Shown: positions 45,447 through 56,055 of the stretch, piece after piece | Layout of the letters: each line of letters opens with the position of its first letter | Position numbering within the stretch: the first letter of the stretch is position 1 | Made by a program: the position numbers and the translations under genes | DNA from: Callorhinus ursinus | Lineage: Eukaryota; Chordata; Mammalia; Carnivora; Otariidae | DNA length: 64,000 nucleotides | Direction of reading: 5' to 3' | Assembly: GCF_003265705.1 (NCBI RefSeq) | Contig: NW_020313288.1 | Coordinates: forward strand, 1-64,000 | The notes under the pieces: model-generated | What the model was told of the DNA's origin: nothing | Database searches by the model: none | Seen by the model: only the letters and a program-made list of their open reading frames with translations

Positions 45447-45551
45447 CATTTTAGAAGTGGAGGGGACAGAGGACAGTAACATCCCTGAAGTCTGGGACTC
45501 GGAACTGGGTTTGATCTTCCTGGTAATCCATCCCCTGTATTCTTCCCGTAC
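45447..45551 (-). CDS. ADGRE1: ADGRE1 exon: cytoplasmic C-tail
   Basis: 105 nt, 35 codons, phase 0 at the start. The acceptor is 'ttcctccag'. The peptide VREEYRGWITRKIKPSSESQ continues to LLSSVPSTSKM, matching the Ser-rich tail of ADGRE1 (known form ends ..SASKTG). A good donor (ATG followed by gtgaga) suggests splicing to a very short last exon not found here. Without splicing the frame would read on about 32 more codons to a stop near 45,348, giving a hydrophobic tail (CFMWFLLF) with no family match. I favour splicing. Confidence 0.88.
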
Positions 45552-45664
45552 CTGGAGGAAGAGACACATCACAAGAGGATGAATTATTCCTAGATGCAGG
45601 GATGTGGGCCGACACAGGCATGTTCCCCGGAAGGATGGGGCCTGGAAGGGCAACTGCTATGTAC

Positions 45665-45833
45665 CTGGCGGTTGAGCAGACAGTGAATGACGAAGATGAA
45701 GGCCCCCTGCAGGCTATTGATGATAGTGAACAGGTAGGCCATGATACTAGCCATGGGTCCAATCTGGAAAATGCCCAACACCCAGGAGCACCCCAAGATG
45801 AAGAGCTGGGCAAAGGCTTTGAACGTCAGTAAC
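45665..45833 (-). CDS. ADGRE1: ADGRE1 exon: TM6 and TM7
   Basis: 169 nt; one base completes an Arg codon, the end is in phase 0. Acceptor 'ctcccctag', donor gtacat. The peptide [20 protein letters not shown] (TM6, with the W-V-L-G motif) is followed by [20 protein letters not shown] and [14 protein letters not shown] (TM7 and its LQG.FIF..HC end), both hallmark segments of adhesion GPCRs. It ends NRQ, leading into VREEY. Confidence 0.97.
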
Positions 45834-46144
45834 CTAGGGGAGAAGATTTGGAGAGGGTAAAATTCTGGGCAGTGGCTGTTGTTCTCATGGACTGTGCTCC
45901 CACGACTCACCTGCCACCTTGGTGGGAATAAACGTGCAGTGGAGTCTCCAAGCCCCGAGGCAGGGACATCGAGTCCCGCTGGCATTTAAAAGGCAGTTGG
46001 CCTACAGATAACATGGCACAAGGATGTGTGGACACATATATTTAACGTAATAGTGTTGGTAGTGATGAAAATGCTCAAAGGACCTACAGGTCAAGAACCG
46101 GGGACACATTAAATGAATGGTGATGTCATAGTATGAAATATAAG

Positions 46145-46660
46145 GACACTTTTTTTAATTGAAGAAAAACTCACATAATATAAAACTCACCATTTTAACC
46201 ATTTAAAGTGTGCAATTCAGTGGCATTTGGCACATTCATGATGCTGTACAAACATCATCACCAGCCAGTTCTAAGACATTTTTATCACCCCAAAAAGAAA
46301 CCCCACACCTATTAAGCATTCATTCCCCGTCCTCCCTGCAACGGAAACAACCCTAGGGTCCATCTATTGATGGACAGATAAACAAAATATGGTCCATTCA
46401 TACCCTGGATTATTATTTAGCCATGAAAAGGAATAAAGCACTGATATCTGCTACAATGTGGATGAACCCTGAAGACATTATGTCAGTGAGAGATGCCAGT
46501 TGCAAAAGGATACAGAGTATATGATTCAACTTACAGGAAATGTCCAGAATAGGCAAATCTAAAGAGACTAAAAGCTGAGCCAATTCACAGACTTAATGGA
46601 ACTCCAAAGTAGAGATAACTGTGAAAAACTGATTTTCAGTGCTCTTGCTTTCAAAAAAAA
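46145..46660 (+). mobile_element. Old L1 3' end (L1M type)
   Basis: 'ttgaagaaaaactcac', 'accattttaaccatttaaag', 'gtgcaattcagtggcatt', then 'atggatgaaccctgaag'-type text, in decayed form. It has the same wording type as 20.86-21.56 kb and 30.97-31.44 kb (reverse). Confidence 0.7.
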
Positions 46661-46689
46661 ATAAAATAAAAAAAAGCAAATAATAAAAC

Positions 46690-46801
46690 CATTTTTAAAA
46701 GATTTTATTTTTAAGTAATCTCTATACCCAACATGGGGCTTGAATTCACAACCCTGAGATCAAGAGTTGCATGCTTCACCGACTGAGCCAGTCAGGTGTC
46801 C
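46690..46801 (-). mobile_element. Short SINEC
   Basis: Reverse tRNA-part SINE: 'acccaacatggggcttg', 'cacaaccctgagatcaag', 'gactgagccagtcaggtg'. Target duplication ataaaaccattttt at 46,682 and 46,803. The large L1 later inserted into the right copy. Confidence 0.9.
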
Positions 46802-46816
46802 CATAAAACCATTTTT

Positions 46817-46832
46817 TAAAATGAGATGAGAG
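46817..46832. repeat. Target-site duplication of the large L1, left copy
   Basis: taaaatgagatgagag, identical to 52,320-52,335. The preceding TTTTT before AAAA fits the L1 endonuclease cut site (TTTT/AA on the other strand). Confidence 0.95.
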
Positions 46833-47750
46833 GGGGCGGAGCAAGATGGCGGAGGAGTAGGAGACCTAGATTTCCTCTGGTCTCAGGAATTCAGCTGAAT
46901 AGGGATCAAACCATTCTGAACACCTACGAACTCAACAGGAGATCGAACAGGAGAGTAGCAACAACTCTCTGAACAGAGAAGCGACCACTTACTGGAAGGT
47001 AGGGCGTGCGGAGAAGTGAATCCGAGGCGATACTCGGGAGGATAGACGGCGGGGGAGGGACCTCTGCCGGCCGCTTCTGGCAAGTGATAGAGCCGCGGAG
47101 CACAAAATCGGACCTTTTAGAAGTTGGCTCCGTGGAGGGACGTCGCTGCAGTGGCTAAGCGGGGGGTGGAATCCTCCCGGGACAGTGGGGTCTCAGGACT
47201 CTTGGGGTCACGGAGAGACCGGGGGTGCCTGAGTGCGCCAGAGCTCCCAGGGATCGGAGAGGGGAAGCCGGCTGCAGAGACGGAGCCGAGGCGCGGGCTC
47301 GCAGCTCGGGGTTGCCATAAACTGTGATCTGCGGCCCAGTCGGGGCACGGCTCCCCCAGCAGGGACCCAAAAAGCAGCAGATCCGGGGAGACTCCCCTTC
47401 CTTCCCGGGGAGGAGCGGTGCGGGAACGCACTGCAGTGATCTGCTGGGTTTGGAGACTCCGAGCGGGGTCGGGTGCCAGAGATAGCAACGCTCGATCACA
47501 GGCCGGGTGAGCACGGAGTGCGGCCGGAGACCGGGGACACGGGAGTGACTGCTTTTCTCTGGGGACACACTGAGGAGCGGGGCCCCGAGTTCTCAGCTCC
47601 TCCGGGTGGAGATTGGGAGGCCACCATTTCTGCCCTGGTCCTCCAAAGCTGTACCGAGAGCTTGCAGGGAACAAAAGCTCCTGAGAACAAACCGGAGCAG
47701 CTTCCTTAGCCCGGACCGACAAGGGCGGGGCAATTACGCCTCCGGCAAAG
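46833..47750 (+). promoter_or_regulatory. L1 5'UTR with YY1-type site and CpG-rich body
   Basis: Begins with gcaagatggcgg (46,841-46,852), the YY1-binding motif that positions transcription start at the first base of L1s. The next ~900 bp are GC- and CpG-rich, unlike everything around it, so it is the only CpG-island-like stretch in the window. It should drive ORF-sense transcription. Such 5'UTRs often also fire antisense, which here would run in the direction of ADGRE1. Confidence 0.8.
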
Positions 47751-47751
47751 A

Positions 47752-47970
47752 CATTTGGAAACTTATGCGCAGAGACCTGGCAGGCCAGAAAGGACTGGCA
47801 AGATATCTTCAGAGCACTAAACGAGAAAAATATACAGCCAAGAATACTATATCCAGCTATGCTATCATTGAAAATAGAAGGAGAGATAAAAAGCTTCCAG
47901 AACAAACAAAAACTAAAGGAATTTGCAAACACGAAACCAACCCTCCAAGAAATATTGAGAGGGGTCCTCT
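47752..47970 (+). pseudogene. ORF1 C-terminal remnant fused to the 5'UTR
   Basis: In the frame with codons at 47,832-47,834 (ATA), the text reads LCAETWQARKDWQDIFRALN, then EKNIQPRILYPAMLSLKIEG, then LQEILRGVL and a stop near 47,970. This is the C-terminal domain of L1 ORF1p. Upstream the frame runs straight into 5'UTR sequence (KGGAITPPAKTFGN..). No start, coiled coil or RRM is present, so about 270 codons are gone. No RNA-binding ORF1 protein can be made from this copy. Confidence 0.88.
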
Positions 47971-48054
47971 AAGCAAAGAGAGAACCTAAAAGCAGCAAAG
48001 AGCAGAAACGAACACAGACAACAGACAGTTAACAGTCACCTTACAGGTAATACA

Positions 48055-51000
48055 ATGGCACTAAATTCATACCTTTCAATAGTTACCCTGAATGTAAATG
48101 GGCTCAATGCCCCAATCAAAAGACACAGGCTATCAGATTGGATTAAAAAACAAGACCCATCAATATGCTGTCTGCAAGAGACTCATTTTAGACCCAAAGA
48201 CACCCCCAGATTGAAAGTGAGGGGGTGGAAAACCATTTACCATGCTAATGGACACCAAAAGAAAGCTGGGGTGGCAATCCTTATATCAGACAAACTAGAT
48301 TTTAAAACAAAGACTGTAATAAGAGATGAGGAAGGACACTCTATCCTACTTAAAGGGTCTATCCAACAAGAAGATCTAACAATTGTAAATATCTATGCTC
48401 CGAACATGGGAGCAGCCAATTATATAAGGCAATTAATAACAAAAGCAAAGAAACACATTGACAACAATACAATAATAGTGGTGGACTTTAACACCCCCCT
48501 GACTGAAATGGACAGACCATCTAAGCAAAAGATCAACAAGGAAATAAAGACTTTAAATGACACACTGGACCAAATGGACTTCACAGACATATTCAGAACA
48601 TTCCATCCCAAAGCAACGGAATACACATTCTTCTCTAGTGCCCATGGAACATTCTCCAGAATTGATCACATTCTAGGTCACAAATCAGGTCTCAACCGGT
48701 ACCAAAAGATTGGGATTATTCCCTGCATATTTTCAGACCACAATGCTTTGAAACTAGAACTCAACCACAAGAGGAAAGTCGGAAAGAACTCAAATACATG
48801 GAGGCTAAAGAGCATCCTACTAAAGAATGAATGGGTCAACCAAGAAATTAAAGAAGAATTAAAAAAATTAATGGAAACCAATGAAAATGAAAACACAGCT
48901 GTTCAAAATCTTTGGGATACAGCAAAGGCAGTCCTGAGAGGAAAGTATATAGCAATACAAGCCTTTCTCAAGAAACAAGAAAGGTCTCAAATACACAACC
49001 TAACCCTACACGTAAAGGAGCTGGAGAAAGAACAGCAAATAAAGCCTAAACCCAGCAGGAGAAGAGAAATCATAAAGATCAGAGCAGAAATCAATGAACT
49101 AGAAACCAAAAGAACAGTAGAACAGATCAACGAAACTAGGAGCTGGTTCTTTGAAAGAATTAACAAGATTGATAAACCCCTGGCCAGACTGATCAAAAAG
49201 AAAAGAGAAATGACCCAAATCCACAAAATCATGAATGAAAGAGGAGAGATCACAACCAACACCAAAGAAATACAAACAATTATAAGAACATATTATGAGC
49301 AACTCTATGCCAGCAAATTAGAGAACCTGGAAGAAATGGGTGCATTCCTAGAGATGTATCAACTACCAAAATTGAACCAGGAAGAAATAGAAAACCTGAA
49401 CAGACCTATAACCACTAAGGAAATTGAAACAGTCATCAAAAATCTCCCAAGAAACAAAAGCCCAGGGCCAGACGGCTTCCCAGGGGAATTCTATCAGACA
49501 TTTCAAGAAGAATTAATACCTATTCTCCTGAAACTGTTCCAAAAAATTGAAATGGAAGGGAAACTTCCAAACTCATTTTATGAGGCCACCATTACCTTGA
49601 TCCCAAAACCAGACAAAGACCCCATCAAAAAAGAGAATTACAGACCAATATCCTTGATGAACATGGATGCAAAAATTCTCACCAAAATACTAGCCAATAG
49701 GATCCAACAGTACATTAAAAGGATTATTCACCATGACCAAGTGGGATTTATTCCTGGGCTGCAAGGCTGGTTCAACATCCGCAAATCAATCAACGTGATA
49801 CAATACATTAACAAAAGAAAGAACAAGAATCATATGATCCTCTCAATAGATGCAGAAAAAGCATTTGACAAAGTACAACATCCTTTCTTGATCAAAACTC
49901 TTCAGAGTATAGGGATAGAGGGTACATACCTCAATATCATAAAAGCCATCTATGAAAAACCTACAGCGAATATCATTCTCAATGGGGAAAGACTGAGAGC
50001 TTTTCCCCTAAGGTCAGGAACGCGGCAGGGATGTCCACTCTCACCACTGCTATTCAACATAGTATTAGAAGTCCTAGCCACAGCAATCAGACAACAAAAA
50101 GAAATCAAAGGCATCCAAATCGGCAAGAGGAAGTCAAACTCTCACTCTTTGCAGATGATATGATACTGTATGTGGAAAACCCAAAAGACTCCACCCCAAA
50201 ACTGCTAGAACTCATACAGGAATTCAGTCAAGTAGCAGGATATAAAATCAATGCACAGAAATCAGTGGCATTCCTATACACCAACAACAAGACAGAAGAG
50301 AGACAAATCAAGGAGTCTATCCCATTTACAATTGCACCCAAAACCATTAGATACCTAGGAATAAATCTAACCAAAGAGGCAAAGGATCTGTACTCAGAAA
50401 ACTATAAAATACTCATGAAAGAAATTGAAGAAGACACAAAGAAATGGAAAAACGTTCCATGCTCATGGATTGGAAGAACCAACATTGTGAAGATGTCAAT
50501 GCTACCTAGAGCAATCTACACATTCAATGCAATCCCCATCAAAATACCATCCACTTTTTTCAAAGAAATGGAACAAATAATCCTAAAATTTGTATGGAAC
50601 CAGAAGAGACCCAGAATAGCCAGAGGAATACTGAAAAAGAAATGCAAAGCTGGCGGCATCACAATTCCGGACTTCCAGCTCTATTACAAAGCTGTCATCA
50701 TCAAGACAGTTTGGTACTGGCACAAAAACAGACACATAGATCAATGGAACAGAATCGAGAGCCCAGAAATGGACCCTCAACTCTATGGTCAACTTATTTT
50801 TGACAAAGCAGGAAAGAATGTCCAATGGAAAAAAGACAGTCTCTTCAACAAATGGTGTTGGGAAAATTGGACAGCCACATGCAGAAGAATGAAACTGGAC
50901 CATTTCCTTACACCACACACAAAAATAGACTCCAAATGGTTGAAAGACGTAAACGTGAGACAGGAGTCCATCAAAATCCTAAAGGAGAACACAGGTAGCA

Positions 51001-51645
51001 ACCTTTTCGACCTTAGCCGCAGCAACTTCTTCCTAGAAACATCGCCAAAGGCACGGGAAGCCCGGGCAAAAATGAACTATTGGGATTTCATCAAGATAAA
51101 AAGCTTTTGCACAGCAAAAGAAACAGTCCACAAAACCAAAAGACAACCGACAGAATGGGAGAAAATATTTGCAAATGACATATCAGATAAAGGACTAGTA
51201 TCCAAAATCTATAAAGAACTTATCAAACTCAACACCCAAAGAACAAATAATCCAATCAAGAAATGGGCAGAAGACATGAACAGACATTTCTCCAAAGAAG
51301 ACATCCAAATGGCCAACAGGCACATGAAAAAGTGCTCAACATCGCTCGGCATCAGGGAAATCCAAATCAAAACCTCAATGAGATACCACCTCACACCAAT
51401 CAGAATGGCTAAAATGAACAAGTCAGGGAACAACAGATGTTGGCGGGGATGTGGAGAAAGGGGAACCCTTCTACACTGTTGGTGGGAATGCAAGCTGGTG
51501 CAACCACTCTGGAAAACAGTATGGAGGTTCCTCAAACAGTTGAAATTAGAGCTACCGTTCGATCCAGGAATTGCACTACTGGGTATTTACCACAAAGATA
51601 CAAATGTAGGGACCCGAAGGGGTACGTGTACCCTAATGTTTATAG

Positions 51646-51694
<49 letters not shown>

Positions 51695-51869
51695 GACAGA
51701 TGAATGGATAAAGAAGATGTGGTATATATACACAATGGAATATTATGCAGCCATCAAAAGGAATGAGATCTTGCCATTTGCAACGACGTGGATGGAACTG
51801 GAGGGTGTTATGCTGAGTGAAATAAGTCAATCAGAGAAAGACATGTATCACATGACCTCACTGATATGA
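48055..51869 (+). pseudogene. L1 ORF2 (endonuclease + reverse transcriptase), one frameshift
   Basis: Starts at ATG 48,055 ([20 protein letters not shown]). Endonuclease (about residues 1-240): LNVNGLN, LQETHF, IYAPNMG, VDFNTPL and SDHNALKL hold the catalytic Asn, Glu, Asp and His positions. RT (about 500-770): [35 protein letters not shown]-terminal motif: [19 protein letters not shown]. One A is missing near 50,126 (cggcaagagg where the other copy has caaagagg), shifting the frame; the second frame then runs to the normal stop at 51,869. A 43-A run at 51,651-51,693 replaces ORF2 sequence without changing the frame. Without the frameshift the product would be about the usual ~1,270 residues. 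Confidence 0.95.
51651..51693 (+). repeat. 43-A homopolymer inside L1 ORF2
   Basis: Between gcagca and cgacag the sister copy (3,246-3,288) has 43 nt of ordinary ORF2; here there are exactly 43 A's. The frame is kept and reads as a poly-lysine run. Confidence 0.97.
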
Positions 51870-52319
51870 GGATTCTTAATCTCAGGAAACAAACTGAGTG
51901 TTACTGGAGTGGTTGGGGGTGGGAGGGATGGGGTGGCTGGGTGATAGACATTGGGGAGGGTATGTGCTACGGTGAGCGCTGTGAATTGTGCAAGACTGTT
52001 GAATCACAGATCTGTACTTCTGAAACAAATAACGCAACATATTTTAAGAAAAAAGGAAAAGAAGAAGATAACAGGAGAGGAAGAAAAGGGGAGTATGTCA
52101 GAGGGGGAGACGAACCATGAGAGATGATGGACTCTGAAAAACAAACTGAGGGTTCTAGAGGGTAGGGGGGTGGGGGGATGGGTTAGCCTGGTGATGGGTA
52201 TTGAGGAGGGCACGTTCTGCATGGAGCACTGGGTGTTATGAACAAACAATGAATCATGGAACACTGCACCAAAAACTAATGATGTAATATATGGTGATTA
52301 ACATAACAATAAAAAAAGA
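51870..52319 (+). other. L1 3'UTR and A tail
   Basis: G-rich polypurine tract near 51,915-51,945 and again near 52,165-52,180, then 'aactaatgatgtaatatatgg' in two words, and the tail 'aataaaaaaaga' joined to the target duplication. Confidence 0.92.
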
Positions 52320-52335
52320 TAAAATGAGATGAGAG
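52320..52335. repeat. Target-site duplication of the large L1, right copy
   Basis: taaaatgagatgagag, identical to 46,817-46,832. Confidence 0.95.
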
Positions 52336-52520
52336 AGACCATATACTATAGGGGGTGAGGGTACAGGCTCTGGGTACCTGTGGAAACTGTGCCTCAGTTT
52401 CCTCAAATTGATATAGGGACAATAATACAATGCCTACAGGGTGATATTACTTGTTCTACAGATCAAATGAGATAACAAAACTCTAAGGATGCTTACAACA
52501 GTGTCTAGTACAAAAACATT
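52336..52520 (+). mobile_element. MIR SINE
   Basis: 'acaggctctgggtacc', 'actgtgcctcagtttcctc', 'gggacaataatacaatgcc' in MIR order. Confidence 0.7.
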
Positions 52521-52978
52521 TTTGTTAGTTGTTTTTAGCCATAAGTATTGATATGAAATCAGCTATATATTATGTGGAAAAAACCCCAAGTTCAGAATAT
52601 GTATAGTATCCTATCATTTATGTAATAGAAGGTTGATGTGTAGGTATAGAATATTCTGTAAGAAAGCTCAATTCAAGTGATAATGGTTGCTTAAGGTGGG
52701 AGAGATCTGGGAACCTGGGAGTCAGGGAAGAGACAAGAAATTACTTTCCATGTGTTCCCTTTTTCACTGCTTAATTTTTCTTACCATTGCATGTATTAAC
52801 TTTGTTTTACACTTTTTGCATCAACTTTTTAAAAATAATTTTTAGAAAAAATTATTTAAGATGGAAGAGGGATTGGATACTGACAGGAAAATAAGCAAAG
52901 GACATCATAAGGTTCCTGACAATAAAACCTAGACAATGTCTGACTTTGGTAGGTTCTTAAGATGAAGATTAGTTGAGG
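52521..52978. other. ADGRE1 intron; possible old L1 scrap
   Basis: 'cctatcatttatgtaatag' and 'ttttacactttttgcatc' resemble old L1 3' text but are too diverged to place. No exon. Confidence 0.35.
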
Positions 52979-53168
52979 TGTGCCTGGGTGGCTCAATGAG
53001 TTAAGTGGCTGCTTTTGGCTCAGGTTATGATCTCAGGGTGCTGAGATCAAGCCTCTCTCTCTCATCAGGCTCCCTGCTCAGCAGGGAGTCTGCTTCTTCC
53101 TCTCCCTTTGCCCCTCCCCCCCACTTGTGCTTTCTATCTCTCCCAAATAACAAAATCTTTTTTAAAAA
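52979..53168 (+). mobile_element. SINEC
   Basis: 'tgtgcctgggtggctcaatg' head, 'gctccctgctcagcaggg' body, 'aataacaaaatctttttt' tail. Flanked by tagttgag on both sides. Confidence 0.92.
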
Positions 53169-53169
53169 A

Positions 53170-53850
53170 GAGTAGTTGAGTGATGAAGTTAAGAAACACA
53201 AATGGCCTGTAAAAGTATGAGAATGTCCCACATCTGTAAGATAAAATAATATATACAAAACTAAAATAATAAGATAATATCTTTCACCTATTAAATCATC
53301 AAAATGACACAACAAAAGTGATAAATCCCAGTGTCAGCAAAGCTGTAGGTAAATAAGCACTCTTGCAAATGGAAACAAATTTTCCGGAAAATAATTTTCA
53401 ATATATACTAAAAGTGGGATAATCCAACCTGCCATTTGACTCAGGCAGTTTCATGCCTACTGTTATGATTCAATAACCACAGATATGGAAAAAGATCTAT
53501 CTACAAGGGTATTCAAGACTGCATTGCTTATAATAGCTCTCCCCACCCCAAGAAATCAGAAACAACTTGAACGTCCATGAATAAGGTGTGATTTAAGTAA
53601 GTTGTGCTACATTCTTACACTGAAATGTTTTATAAAAAAAGAAGATATTGTTAAAGAATGTCTAGTTACCTTGAAAAATATTCATAACATTATTAAGAGA
53701 AAAAATGGTTATAAAAATAAAGTAGATGGCATGATTCTGTTTTTGTAAATACGCACATATTATTATGCACAGTAGATGAGTTAGAAAATGTATTAATAGT
53801 TTCAATATAGGAAACACTCTCCCTAGTAACTGTGTTACTGCTTCATAAGC
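53170..53850 (+). mobile_element. Old L1 ORF2 end (L1M type)
   Basis: Decayed words of the ORF2 C-terminus and 3'UTR ('cagcaaagctgtagg', 'gcattgcttataatagc', 'cttgaacgtccatgaat'). Many stops. Confidence 0.65.
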
Positions 53851-53864
53851 CAAATAAAGTGGGC

Positions 53865-54010
53865 AATGTTAATATCCCCAGTATACAGATGAGGAAACAG
53901 TTTCAGAGAGGTTATGTAACTTGCCTAAGGTCACACAGCTTATAAGTGGCAGACCTGGTGTTTGAGACCCCAGATCTAGACATTGTGCTGTTCTGTCCTG
54001 GGCACAGGAC
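53865..54010 (-). mobile_element. MIR SINE
   Basis: 'acagatgaggaaacag', 'cttgcctaaggtcacacagc', 'agtggcagacctgg' is the MIR core in reverse. Confidence 0.85.
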
Positions 54011-54095
54011 CAGGCATACAAAAAGTACTCAGTGAATGTTTGTGGGAAGAATGAAGGAGACTTGAAAAGGAGAGAAAAGGAAAGAGGGTCCACAC

Positions 54096-54187
54096 CTGGT
54101 GTCTTTGAGCGTTGAGACTTCAGCATTGACACTGGAAAGCTTCTGCCTCAGGACACACAACGTCCAAGTCAGGAGGATGGAATTAAC
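54096..54187 (-). CDS. ADGRE1: ADGRE1 exon: end of TM5 and third intracellular loop
   Basis: 92 nt; phase 0 start, ends two bases into an Arg codon. Acceptor 'gactttgtag', donor gtgtgg. The peptide VNSILLTWTLCVLRQKLSSV continues NAEVSTLKDTR. It ends TM5 and supplies the basic loop (RQKL..LKDTR) between TM5 and TM6 that contacts G proteins. Codon junctions with the TM5 exon (..CAIIM) and TM6 exon (LLTFK) are exact. Confidence 0.95.
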
Positions 54188-54379
54188 CTACAAAGTCAAG
54201 CAGAAAAGACTGAGAGATTGGATATACAACTGGACAATGGCCAGACCCCCAGTAAAAACCCATAGTCTGCAGTAACCACTCCAGGAAGCAGTCGACCCTA
54301 AACAACCACCTCTTGATTGGTGACTGACAGCCTCCCTAATTTCTGCCCTCACTTCCAACTTAGGACCAAAGGGAAAAAG

Positions 54380-54640
54380 CCAATATGCTCCCCTAAGCAT
54401 TCACATAGGATGCCTTGCTTTGAGTTAGCTTGCCTATAGGGTCCTGATGCCTACAGCCTCTGATCAAGGCACACCTGAAGCCTTCCCTTTTTTATCCTAC
54501 TCTGCCTGCTTTTGAGTCTCTGCAAAGTGCAAATGATGGTGGCTGACTCCCTTACTATAGCAATAAATATCCTTTGCTGGTTCTTCATCTGGGTGATCAC
54601 CACTTATTTTCACTGGATGCATGTGGAAAGTTAGAATTAA
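54380..54640 (+). mobile_element. LTR-like 3' end
   Basis: 'tagcaataaatatcctttgc' followed by 'cttcatctgggtgatcacc' looks like the polyadenylation end of an old LTR. Family not identified. Confidence 0.4.
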
Positions 54641-54654
54641 GATTGGTGCCCTGT

Positions 54655-55052
54655 TTGGGTTGAATTGTTGAAGACCTAATCCCCAGGACCTAGGAATGTG
54701 ATCTTATTTGGAGTTAGATCTGGTGATCTAATTAAACGAGGTGATCAAATTAAAACGAGGTCATAGGTTGGGCCCTAATCCCACATGACCTTATAAAATA
54801 GGGAAATTTGGACACAGAGACAGTCATGCACAGAGAGAAGCCAAACATCTACAAGTCAAGAAACTCCTGAGGTTACCAGTCTTCTTGGATAGAAAACTGG
54901 AATGGATCCTTCCCTTGAGCCTTCAGAGGGGACATGGCCCTACTGACCCCTCGATTTTATACTTCTAGCCTCCAGAGCTGTGAGACAATAAAATTCTGTT
55001 GTTCTAAGCCACCCTGTTTGTGATACTTTGGCAGCCCTAGGAAACTAATACA
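54655..55052 (+). mobile_element. MaLR-type solitary LTR
   Basis: Full order of a MaLR LTR: 'tgggttgaattgttgaag', 'tgatcttatttggag', 'ggttgggccctaatccc', 'cttctagcctccagagctg', 'ttgttctaagccaccc', 'ggaaactaatacatg'. The minus-strand relative is at 13.91 kb. Confidence 0.85.
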
Positions 55053-55149
55053 TGCCCCCCTCCCAAATCTTACAGAAATCAGAGCAAAACCCCTCTGGAG
55101 GAATACAATCTCAAGAATTCCCAAGATTTAAATCAGTCAGATAGGAGCT

Positions 55150-55672
55150 CATAATTAACAATTACAAGTGACACAAGGGAAAAAGCCACCATGAGTGACA
55201 GTCAAAAGAAACATCATCTTGCAGGACTGTTGCATCTGTGTTGGAGGTAAGGAGGTAAGGAGGTGGTGCACAACACCCCCAGGTTCCCAGAGAGTAGAAC
55301 AGTGGGTGCTGGGGCTGGGGGAGCAAATGGGGAGAGATGTTAGTCCAAGATCACAAAGTTTCAGTTATGCAAGGTGAATAAGTTCTAGAGATCTCATGTA
55401 CAGTGTGGTGTCTATAGTTAACAATACTGTATTGTATAATTGAAATTTGCTAAAAGGGTAGATCTTAAGTGATCTCACCACAAAAAAAAAAAAAAGGAAA
55501 AGAAAAGAAAGAAAAACTGTAACTATGCGAGGTGATGTATATGTTCATTGGGTTGATTGTGGTGATTATTTCATGACGTATGGATAAGTCAAAACATCAA
55601 GTTGTACACCTTAAATATATACATTTTTAATTTGTCAGTTACACCTCAATAAAGCTAAAAACAAAAACAAAA
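55150..55672 (+). mobile_element. Old L1 3' end
   Basis: 'gtctatagttaacaatac', 'gtattgtataattgaaat', 'tcacctcaataaagc'-type ending and an (A)n/(GAAAA) internal run mark an L1MA/L1MB-like 3'UTR. Confidence 0.75.
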
Positions 55673-56055
55673 ACAACTCTAGGCTTCCCTCTGCTTCCAT
55701 TCCACTGTTTTCTTCTTCTCCCTGACCACTAAATACTTTTAATTTCTTTCTCCCTTCTTTTTTTCCATTCAATGTCTATCCTCAGAAGACATTAATAGAC
55801 CCATTCTTACTGAAACACAAAGGACAGATAAGACTGTGGTCCCTTCCAGAGGATTTGCATGTTGGCAGAGAAAAAAAAAATCACAAGTCAAAGAAATTAC
55901 ACTCTAACTTGGATATCTCAAGAACCAGGGATCAGAAGGGAGAATGTTTGAGAGGAATAAGTGACCTCGGCTACGCAACTTCCACTGGTACTTCCTGATC
56001 CCCAGGGTCTCCTTGTTCCTGCTCCAGGACACACTGTGCCAAGCAATTTGCTTAC
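55673..56055. other. ADGRE1 intron, nothing recognised
   Basis: No exon and no named repeat between the old L1 and the TM5 exon. Confidence 0.45.

Larger units (their letters stand above)
46833..52319 (+). mobile_element. Near-complete carnivore L1, internally deleted in ORF1
   Basis: Runs from a GC-rich 5'UTR start (ggggcggagcaagatggcgg) to an A tail, with perfect 16-bp target duplications. Parts: 5'UTR (46,833-~47,750), a deletion junction, the ORF1 C-terminal remnant (~47,752-47,970), the inter-ORF spacer, ORF2 (48,055-51,869, one frameshift), the 3'UTR with G-rich tract (51,870-~52,305), and the tail. The large intact body, matching duplications and near-open ORF2 point to a recent insertion. 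It is antisense to ADGRE1 in the intron between the TM5/ICL3 and TM6-7 exons. Confidence 0.97.

Noticed and set aside
47117..47932. 271-codon antisense open frame in the L1 5'UTR as a protein gene
   Set aside because: GC-rich sequence with few stops; it crosses the deletion junction, so it cannot be an ancestral L1 frame. Kept only as a speculative note.
48055..50163. 702-codon open frame as a cellular protein gene
   Set aside because: It is L1 ORF2 endonuclease and RT, part of the transposon.
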